DNA from: Rhizopus sp. PT2906
Lineage: Eukaryota > Mucoromycota > Mucoromycetes > Mucorales > Rhizopodaceae
Reading direction: 5' to 3'
Assembly: GCA_025529335.1 (NCBI GenBank)
Contig: JAMYHX010000145.1
Span: 20,747-84,746, forward strand
Length of the DNA stretch: 64,000 nt
Both the position numbers and the translations under genes were made by a program. Below, in pieces: positions 52,340 through 61,444 of this stretch. The notes below the pieces were generated by a model. The model was not told the origin of the DNA. It saw nothing but the letters and a program-made list of their open reading frames with translations, and searched no databases. The number at the start of each line of letters is the position of its first letter. The stretch's first letter is position 1.

Positions 52340-53190
52340 TTGATTGATTTGAGTTTCCTATATACACACGCACCTGAAAAAAAGTCAATACACCTCTGAA
52401 TATCAAATGCATAGTCATTGTAATGTATACTTGATGAATTTTAGAAGATCCTCAGGATTGGTTGTGAGCCCAGCATAATCAAGGATGGCTAATCTGATGT
52501 TCACACTTGATGACTTGGCAAGCATGACAAAGTCTAGGATTTTTTATGAGATATGAAAGATAATACCCTGTCTTTTAATGCTTTATCTTGAAAATGGCCA
52601 TCTCTATATTTAATTTTATCCAACACAGTCGTAGTGTTGTTGCTGAAATCGCGCTCAAACAAAGGTAAGCTGGCAGAGCAAATGAGAGACACATACATCT
52701 TTTCAAAAAAAAAAAACACCTCTCAGGATTTCCACCATGCGTTGAATCAGTTCTTCTCGTTGTTCTTGTGAGACATTGCATTTGGATTTGCGACAGTATT
52801 CAACTGTAAGCCAGCTACCACTTGCTTCGCGCACCTGTTGATCCTACTTTATGGAAATCATTAGAGGATAGTGTTAACGAGGAAAGAGGCGTGTCGAGAT
52901 ATCTCTGGGATGTGAAAGGATCATGCTCAACAATCTGTTTCCCGACAGCAACAGGCCTTGTTTTGCCCTCGGCAATCGTGTATACAACTTCAAATGAAGC
53001 CTCTTGAATGATCGTCTTGCATTTAAGCCTGTTTGTTTCGGTAATCTTTTCTTCTAATACCATGTACGATGCATGTTCGTTGGTGATGAACAGCTCTATA
53101 TCGGCAAGAGAAGAAAAATGCGTTGATCGAAGGGAAACACTATATGTGCCAGAAGTTAGACTAATTCTACATGCGCTACCTTCAGATACT
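52340..53190 (-). pseudogene. Decayed unknown gene
   Basis: Coding-like sequence from about 53190 downwards: YSVSLRSTHFSSLADIELF, ITNEHASYMVLEEKITETNR, IQEASFEVVYTIAEGKTRPV, PLSSLTLSSNDFHKVG; a frame change near 52840; then SWLTVEYCRKSKCNVSQEQR, ELIQRMVEILRG; a T-run and a further change; then EKMYVSLICSASLPLFERDF, NTTTVLDKIKYRDGHFQDKA and DRVLSFI before stops. The order and reading sense suggest one ancestral protein of about 280 residues with at least two frameshifts (one may be an intron). No domain recognised. The upstream end overlaps the dispersed TIR element, as with the 12.8 kb pseudogene. Confidence 0.4.
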
Positions 53191-53260
53191 ACCTATGATG
53201 TTGCCCAGCAAAGCTTTTCAATGTGCAGCGTCAAGCTAAATATGACTTTATAAAGTCACC
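53137..53260 (-). repeat. Partial copy of dispersed TIR element (family A)
   Basis: Opposite orientation to the complete copy at 60642. It matches the terminal motif ACACTATATGTGCCAGAA (53137), the tacctatgatg..tgccca block, ttttcaatgtgcagcgtcaa and gactttataaagtc (a perfect palindrome) in order. The other end is not recognisable beyond about 53260. Confidence 0.65.
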
Positions 53261-53999
53261 ATATTCCTAGAGACACTGTCTCTGTTATTTACACTTTTAT
53301 GCTCTCAATTTGTTTTCTACTTTTTCAAACACATTAGACGTCTTTTGTTTAAAAGTTAGTGTAACCTCATTAGGCTTATATTTTCTGAATGAATATCATA
53401 ATGATCTGAATGGCTTGGGAATAACTTAAACCTGTAGGCATAAGGTCGATCTCTTCTCAATCTCATGCATATAATCTATGTGGTATTTTGTGTATGCAGC
53501 CATTAGATATCGCTATTTGCACACACACACACATATATTTATATACATATATACACCATGCATGCGCATATTTATGTAATATCATGTCCATTTTCTTCTT
53601 TTTATCTTTGCAACATGATGCTAAAAGATATGTACACGGACAAACAAGTAGTGGATACACATACACACACACACACACACACCCAATCATGTACGCTTGA
53701 CTGGGCTGAATTTATAACAATATTTAAGAATCCTCATCTTTATGCTTTTCAAATCAAAGCGTTGCCCCCCTTATTTTTTTAATACAAGTGCTTGTCTTTT
53801 GCGCAGAAGAGGGACATTCAAAAAGTGGGATGATTTTTTTAATAGCAATATTTCTCATAGAGATGATCTTTTTTTCTTTTTCTTTTTCTTTTTTTATTTA
53901 AAAGAAGGTATTGTTTACAATAAAGATGATAATTATAGCAATGTTAAAAATGAGTTTGGGTATGCTGTTAAGTCTAATAAATTAGAATTTATAAAATGG
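53261..53999. other. Gap between element debris and SCAP
   Basis: Contains the microsatellites listed separately and a plus ORF at 53742-54008 ending YAVKSNKLEFIKWLL, vaguely ankyrin-like but broken by a poly-Phe stretch. No gene called. Confidence 0.5.
53520..53681. repeat. CA/TA microsatellites
   Basis: A CA run near 53520-53532 leading into TATATTTATATACATATATA, and a second CA run near 53658-53680. These generate several spurious overlapping ORFs. Confidence 0.9.
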
Positions 54000-56900
54000 T
54001 TATTGTAGAAGCTGTCGATGTTGTTGTTGCGCACAGTCAAAAGAACGAGAACAGTTATGCCTTTGTGAGCACTCTGCTGCATTCTTGATTCCACACGCAT
54101 TATTTCTCACTGGTGGTAATACCCTTCGCTTCTCTCCACAGCATAGCCCACCATTCTTCTTCTTGTTCACCCCTCCGCAACATCCATCTTTGCCTCGTGT
54201 CGCTGGTGAGCATTCACCATCTTTGGTTATTTCTTCATCCTGTCCACTTTCCTCTAAAATGCCGCTTGACTTCATCACTTCTTTTTCTGACGGACTGGGT
54301 TTGTTATCAACGTACACCAACTTGATAAAGTTACCATAGTCGCAGGCAAATCCTTTTCCATCTATAGGTATCACATGACGAATCGTAGAGAATGGTAAAT
54401 TTTCACCAGCCTCATCTTCATCACGATCTGCAGCATCATCTTCGTCTGAACTACAAATACGCTTGTATTTCAAAGGTGGATCAACTACTGAACCAGCAGC
54501 AGTAGCAGTATTGTTGGAAGATCTGAACAAACCAAAGAATGAGGTAGATGCATCCTCTTTCACAGGCAAACGATCTTCCTGATCTAAACTAAACGTTTCA
54601 ACAGGAATCTTCATGGTCTCATCACCCTCTTCTGGGTCAAAATATTCAAGCGCGGCAAACCAGGCTTCCCACTCAAGCTTCTGTCCTCGTCGTCTTCGAA
54701 CACCCGCCAGAATCTTGTCACAGAATACGAGACCACGACCCGCAGGCTGATCAATCTTGCCCAAAAACGTAGGAAACAAAGATACATGAGCATCACCTCC
54801 TAATTGCTCAATATCTAACAAGTTTACGTTGTTTGTTGGTGTAGTCTTTATTGCATGGGTATGCCTATTGATCGTCTTCTTTGTCTGAGAAGGCGATCGT
54901 CGTCGTCTCGTCGTGAAATCGCCGCTGTCCTCTATCTTGCGGTGCTTGTACTGCTTACGGAAATAGTCCCGAGTAGATAACGTGCAAGAACCTTCAGAGC
55001 CCTCAAGGCGTGCCAGCCGCCATGCATGGACTTTATTATCCAACGCACTGGACGCAATGAAGAACCCACTGCCAAAACAGCTGTCGCAGTCACGACATGG
55101 GCCTACTTCACAGGATCGTGTGATGGCAATTTGTTGAATAGAACCTCGATGGTGATGTCGATCTGCTGCAGGACTTTGGTGACTCGTAGTGCTTTCAGTG
55201 TCTGATATCGAATCCGTCAAGAGATCGTTAAAGTTGGAAAAATGGCGAATGGAGCTCCCGATTACGTCCTTGTTTTTCTCCGGCTTTGCTTTTCCGTCAG
55301 ACAGGGTGCAGACGGGTTCGCCTGTTTCAAAATTCCACACCTTTAGGGTACCATCCAACGATCCAGAGACAAGGATGCCCATGCCGCCTAAAGGATTTTC
55401 GATAGCCATTGCAGTGATTGGACTGGAATGTTCAACGGTATAAAGCAGTGTCCACTGGCTTGTCTCCTGTAGTTGGCGCTCCCAGCACTTGATCGTTCCG
55501 TCTTTTGAACCCGTAAAGACCCATGTAACACCCAGCTTACGATGATGGGCCTTGGCGTCGACAACATGAAGCAGTGTGATGTCTTTTGTGTGACCTGTCT
55601 TGATAGTTTGGATGCATTCTCCCGATACAATGTTCCACTCTCGGATCAAGCCGCTCTTATGTACCGATAACACATAGTTCTGACACATGTTCGCCTCTGG
55701 TCGTGCACGAGCAGCAGCTTCAGCAATTAACGGATGACAGTACTCTGTAATGGCACCAATAAATTGGATATCAAGAATGCGATCCCCATTGCGATGCTTA
55801 TTGTTATGCCCATTTGGCTCACGACGTGTTGAACTAAATCGGTTACGTAGCGTCGGCTCGTCAAGAACAACTTGAACATGATGTACTATATCCATCTCAC
55901 GTACGACAACACCTGTGTGTAGATTCCAAACACGGATCGTATGATCATCATATCCAGCGGCGACCCATTTATTGCCGCGGTCTACCTTGACGCAGATCGG
56001 TTTCAAGTTTTGATTCTTGGGTAATATTACCGGCTGATGTTTCTTCTTCATCGGTTTGCGGTAGTCTGGATTCAGTGTTGCTTGCAAGATGCCAGAGCGA
56101 GAATACAATTTGTCGAGTCGAGCTATCCACTTGGCCCTTTCGGTGTCCCAGAGAACAAGACGGCCGTCATGACCACAGGATACGAGACTGCCCTTGGCAT
56201 TGGCGTTCAATTGCTGAATATCTGCGACATGCTGGTGGGTCAGGGTCCGCACGTGTACGTCCTTGATATGTGCTCTTTCCTGGTTAAAGATGACCTGCGC
56301 CGTGATAGCTCCTCGGTGGAGACCGTTAGCATCATATTCATGTTTAGTGTTTATGCCCTTGATGTGGACTTTGTAAATATCATGAATAGACCAAATAAAG
56401 GTAAGAATAGCAAGAACTGATTTGTTGAAGGCACGGACAAGCAGCGGAAGAAGCCACTGGTCGCGCCATTTGGGTGTCATCCATGTGATGATACCAATCA
56501 AACACAGCCAAAGAATTAGCATGGGAACATTAATGCCTATCAAGAACATGACCACACGTTGAAGGATAGAGTGAAGGAAGAGTCGGAAGAGAGAAGGAGG
56601 TAATTCAGGACTGTACTGGATGTTGAGCGATTTGGCGTGATAGTAGGTTTGAATCTTTTCAATGTAGTTTTCAACATCAGACACATGGTCATTGATGAAC
56701 AGAGAAGGTGGTTCAACCTGAAGCCAAGTGTACTCCTTTTCAAGGTTAATGATGGACCAAAATTGGTGAGAGAGGTGATAAACGTCTGATTGATAGTCAG
56801 GAATGTAGTTTGGCATGGTCATGTTGATATTAAGTGATGAAGTTAATCTTTTGGTCGTATGAAAGTGTTTTTCCTTTTTGGTGAATAAGGAAAGTCCGAG

Positions 56901-58579
56901 AACGATAAAGCAAAGCTAAGCGACATAAACGTGAGAAAAGAAGGAATGGAAAGATAATATATGGACTTACCATCAACGAATTCAACACACGATGAGTCTT
57001 AAAATCCTTGCATTCAGCGCAGGATTTAGATTCAACCTTGTCGTCTGTTTCTTGGACAGGGCAAAAGTCAGGAGGTAATTGATCAATGTCTCCATCATAG
57101 TTGGCAAGTTCATGAAGCCTCTTGGACATTTGTCTATCATCCAAATCGGTCAACTTGTAAAAATAAAAAGGAGTTAATAAAAATGACGTACAAGGAGTAA
57201 TTTTTAATACCTCGACTCTTTTGATATCAATCGATAAAATGGCGATTACAAATGTCATTTGAAGGATGTAATCAACAATCAGGGCTACCTTGGCAAATAA
57301 ACAGAATTCTTTGATAAGCGCCTTATCCATAGCTGTACCCACACTGAGGATCATGAGTTCGGCCAACAAAGTGGCTGTCATGGGCAGCCCAACACTCTGG
57401 ATACCTGATAATTATGATGATTGATGTTTGCTTCAGGGAATGATATATTTATATATATGCATGTATATATATACGTACCTCTACTAATTTTTTCCTTGAC
57501 AACCATATCACAGCCAGCATCAAGCACAGCATTTGTGAATAAAAAGATATTTTCCAGACAGGCAATATTTACTGTCAACAGAGGCAAATACCAAGGCACA
57601 TTGTTGAATGTGATGCCCAGTTTATCAAATATGCCCCACGTCGTGGTGAAACAAGCTAACGATAAAAAGACGGCAGATAATCCAAAAGTATATCCCGATT
57701 TGACAAGTTGCGATTTGCTGAATGCTACGGAAACAAGATAAAAAATGATGATATACGCAACAATAGACAATTGCACTTTGGGTGATATGTCATAGGGTAA
57801 CAGTTTAAACTATTAAAACTTGTTATCTATCTATTGGACAATAATAATAATAATAATAAGCTTGCCTTGTATCGTAATATATGTGAAGGGATATCTAGAG
57901 TGGCCCAATACCATTCGGCTTTTCTCCAAGCTTCATGCTTTATATCAACCATATCTAATTCTTGCTTGATCTGGCCTATAATTTCTTCCCATATGTTCAA
58001 CGTCTCTGGTTGTTGTTTGAGTACGAATGAAAGTAGGATGGCGTCCGCTTTTATGTATTCTCCTTTACTGTTGAACGTAACATTGGCATAAATAGAAAGA
58101 GGGTGCGATTCATAATGTTGTACATGGGTATGACTACTTTGTTGTCTCCAATCTTGTTCATCTTGAAATGCAGGAGGTGCATGTATGAGACATTGATCAT
58201 CATGCTGATGGCAAATGTGAAATAAAGCTTCATTAGTTGCTATTTTTGTGTATATCGAATGAGCTTTTTGAACAAGTTCAAAACTGATTGGACGATCAAC
58301 ATGTGAAAGACGAATTTGTTGAATGATATAGTTTGGATTTGATGTTGAGTTATCGTATTGAACATGGGGTGAATTTTGCCAAAACTGACCGTCAAGAGAA
58401 GTCGTATGCTGTGCTGTATGTGATAAAAGCTGTTTTCTGATGACGGGTAAAGAAAAGTAAGAAATAAAAGAAAGAGAAAAGACGAGTAGGAGGTTGGTTC
58501 TAGAAGCGATAAGTTGGCCATAGTGGTAATATCGTTTCGATAGCCTCTTTGAGCATCTTTTAACCACTCTTATTGGCAT
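54000..58579 (-). CDS. SCAP, SREBP cleavage-activating protein (sterol sensor)
   Basis: Five exons: 58579-57866, 57809-57479, 57404-57211, 57153-56971 and 56915-54000; 1445 residues. Layout: a first membrane helix (NLLLVFSLSFISYFSLPVI, ~30-47), a luminal loop of ~170 residues, a sterol-sensing domain (~245-425; VNIACLENIFLFTNAVL, ATLLAELMILSVGTAMDKAL, LIVDYILQMTFVIAIL), further helices to ~640, then cytosolic WD repeats from ~710 (VSCGHDGRLVLWD, AAGYDDHTIRVWN, TGSKDGTIKCWE, SGSLDGTLKVWN). SCAP escorts SREBP from ER to Golgi when sterols (or oxygen in fungi) are low. The first intron has a GC donor (AAG|GCAAGC); the others are GT-AG. Odd: a Cys-rich C-terminal tail (~1370-1445) after the propeller. 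No SREBP gene in the window. Confidence 0.9.
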
Positions 58580-60641
58580 CCTTTTTTATTATTCACAAAG
58601 AGTGTGGCAAAAAGGGAAAAAAGATAAATATTGGGGGAATTAATTTGAGAAGGATTTTTAGGGATTATTTCTCAGCTTGATTCCCCTGTTCACAACATTG
58701 GGCTCTGTCTTTCTCTCTCTCTCTCTCTTTTTTCTGTCCCTTGATCCATTTGTGTCACTTTTTATACGTTTTGGGCTTACTCATTGTTTCTCAAGGGAAC
58801 AGCTTTTTTTATAGGAGAGGCAGAACGATGGAATCTAAAGAATAAAATAGAAGGAAATAAGAGGATGAACAAATACGCCCCTTATTTTCAACCCCCATGG
58901 AGATTCAATTTGTATCCATGGATACGGTACCCTCATTTGTATTTCTCTGTCTCTTTATCGTTCTCCGTTCTATTTTTCATTTTTTTTTTTTTTATTATTT
59001 TATTTTTGTACAGAACAGATCAAGATTACCCTTCGTACAACTATCGGAACTAAAGAGAACGTGCACTTGCACATGAAACGCTGTACGAGATGAGCATAAA
59101 CTGGTTGTTTTTTATTTTCAGACAACCTTTTAGCAACGTATTCCAAAAATGGTAATCACAACCATAGTACTTCCATCTTGAGTCTCGTTTACACTATTTC
59201 TGGAAAGTAATATTGCTGCAAGATGTCGTATTTTATATTATAGCTTGTAAATGAGCTTTTTTTTTTAGGTATGCATACATTATTGTAAAGGATACAACAG
59301 CGTGAGGTATTCTCGGTAGGTTTTTGCTGATCACCTCTCCAGTCAATTTACAAGTGTCCAGTCCAGCGCAGTAATAAAGTCATGAAGAGGACATTTTCTG
59401 AAATAAAGTAAAGCGGTGAATCACTGCATATTTGAAGCATAGGCAACTAATAATAGAAATGGCGAATAGAATAGATAGAGTATTATATGATCTGTCAAAT
59501 GAATAATATACTAATAAGAACAAGGTAAAGGCTGACCAGATTTATCCGCCAATGTTATTATTTGGGCCAGATTAGTAAGAAGAATATTCTTTGGTATGCT
59601 TTTGCCTTATTTGGGAAGCGTTCTTTCACAGCATTCATCAACATTGATGCACACGGTTTTTAATTGCAGATCATGACACAGGTTATCTTTCAAACCCAGT
59701 CTTTTATGTTCAGCTCACGCAATACTGTATTTTTATTAATTATTGACATTAATTTTATAAAATGTTGTCATAAAATAAAAAAATTATTTGCGTAAAAAGA
59801 CGACAAAGAAAAATATGTTTGAATAAAACGACATCATGTCAAAAGAGAGAGAGAGAGAGAGATAATGAGTATATGTAGAAAAAGAGAGAAAAAGTATGTT
59901 AGTATTAGAGCACATATCCTAATATTAGTTTTACTTACCACCAAAGTGCATTCTGGGGAGGGTAGCGATAACTACCCAGGATGGTTTAAACAAAAAAAAA
60001 AGGAACGGAGGACAGAGAGAACCCAGAGCACAAGAAGAGGCAATTGGGAGAACGTTTCAGATATACACGCCCGAGAGCAAAGAGAGCGGGACAAGCGAGT
60101 CAGAGCAAGGACCATGAGGACAGGCTAGTTTTGATTGGTGAATCTTTGAACACTCAGAGAGATACTTGATAACTGCTGTAAAGAAGCAAAAAAAGGACTC
60201 AATTAAAATGGGTTTTTATACTTTATTTTTTCTTTTACAAACAAGTTTCAGGATCGGGCACCTGGAACAAAGAAATCGTATCAAATAGGAGCGATCTGCT
60301 TCGTGACGATTCAAGAATATGCATTGCCAAATATGACTATATGTTCTTCTGATTTCATGAAGGGCTATTTCCAATATTAAGTTAATTTCAACTCCAAGAC
60401 AGCCTATCTGTTAATATTACGAATATATTCTTGGCGACGACGAATTTACATTTCATGCAACATGAATTTTGTTCTCATCATGGGTGTATTTATTTTCGAT
60501 CACAGGCGAATTTACTTTCCGAAAAGAGTGTATATCAATTTCAGACGATGTTCTTTTTTTTTAGATGAATCAAAATGTAATTTTAGACAACTTCTTTATC
60601 TGTTTTGTACAAGACAAAAAAGGAAATTCGGATAAGGGCCA
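58580..60641. other. Long gene-poor interval upstream of SCAP
   Basis: The first 200 bp are the SCAP promoter side with a CT microsatellite (58708-58727). A GA run lies at 59845-59862. The plus ORF 59865-60128 is Arg/Lys/Glu-rich low-complexity sequence and not credible. Nothing else supported. Confidence 0.5.
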
Positions 60642-60912
60642 ACACTATATGCACCAGAAAATAAGCTAAATATGAATTTATCATAATTACACGTCTTTGT
60701 TGATCAAACGGACAACATAAAGTTAGAATAAAGAAATGACAACATTTCTTTTAATCTCCTTCTTCTTGAAAAGATAAACAAACCAAAATGGTGACTTTAT
60801 AAAGTCATGTTTAGCTTGACGCTGCACATTGAAAAGCATTGTTGGGTAAAATCATAGGTAATGGTAGAGATAGCACCCATAGTATTAGTTTAATTTCTGG
60901 TGCATGTGGTGT
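60642..60912 (+). mobile_element. Complete copy of dispersed TIR element (family A)
   Basis: Starts ACACTATATGCACCAGAAAA and ends with the inverted counterpart (ttctggtgcatgtggtgt), giving inverted ends of about 27 bp in a 271 bp element. The interior carries TGACTTTATAAAGTCA, a perfect 16 bp palindrome, and the cgctgcacattgaaaag block shared with partial copies at 12.8 kb and 53.2 kb. No coding capacity. A target duplication is not evident. It is 100 bp upstream of the third Fanzor remnant. Confidence 0.7.
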
Positions 60913-61009
60913 TTCATTATTTAAAAAATCAAAAGACAGTTGCCAATATATACAAGCGTTTAGTCATTAACAGCGAGAAATACAGACAGGGCAGCAGAAC
61001 TGGAATAAA

Positions 61010-61444
61010 GACAGCTGCTGGAAAATGATTCTAGACACTACGTCAGTGTGCCTCAAGATACAATAGTCCCTTCTGTCAAAACAGTAATCGCATTTGGCAA
61101 CGCAAGCCTCGCTGCTACTGTGAAGGGGAAGAAAGCTTCCCCATTCAAGCTAATCAAAAAGAAGCTAAAACAAATGCAAGCAAACATTGTCCAAATATGC
61201 TTTATAGGCGAGTTTAACAAGCCAAGCGTGCAATACTTGTAAGAAAAGGAATCTTGACAACATTACTATGACAAACTTAAAGCGCAGAGTACATTTGGTA
61301 TTAAGGTGTAATAATAACAGTTGTAATATCGTTTGGAATCGAGACGTTAATGCTGCAAAGAATGTTTTCGATTTTTTCATATTTGCTGCCAAAAACGAGA
61401 ATCAGAGACTCCCAGTATTCGGGCGCCCAAAAGAACAAGAATAA
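61010..61444 (+). pseudogene. Fanzor (TnpB-like) C-terminal fragment, copy 3
   Basis: Coding-like from about 61010: VSVPQDTIVPSVKTVIAFGN, ASLAATVKGKKASPFKLIKK, then a frame change near 61220 and ACNTCKKRNLDNI, HLVLRCNNNSCNIVWNRDVN, AAKNVFDFF and LPVFGRPKEQE to TAA at 61442. FGNASL...KGKKASP is the central RuvC block of this subfamily; C-x2-C with C-x4-C is the zinc ribbon; the RDVN aspartate codon at 61343 is the RuvC-III acid. About 145 codons remain of a much longer protein. Same subfamily as the 27 kb fragment. Confidence 0.72.

Noticed and set aside
53488..53782. Several overlapping ORFs with His-Thr repeats
   Set aside because: Translations of CA/TA microsatellites.
53742..54008. ORF ending in an ankyrin-like NKLEFIKWLL
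   Set aside because: Only one weak half-repeat, interrupted by a poly-Phe low-complexity stretch; no partner exons found.
59865..60128. Basic ORF of 87 codons after a GA repeat
   Set aside because: Low-complexity Arg/Lys/Glu composition expected from purine-rich DNA; no supporting signals.
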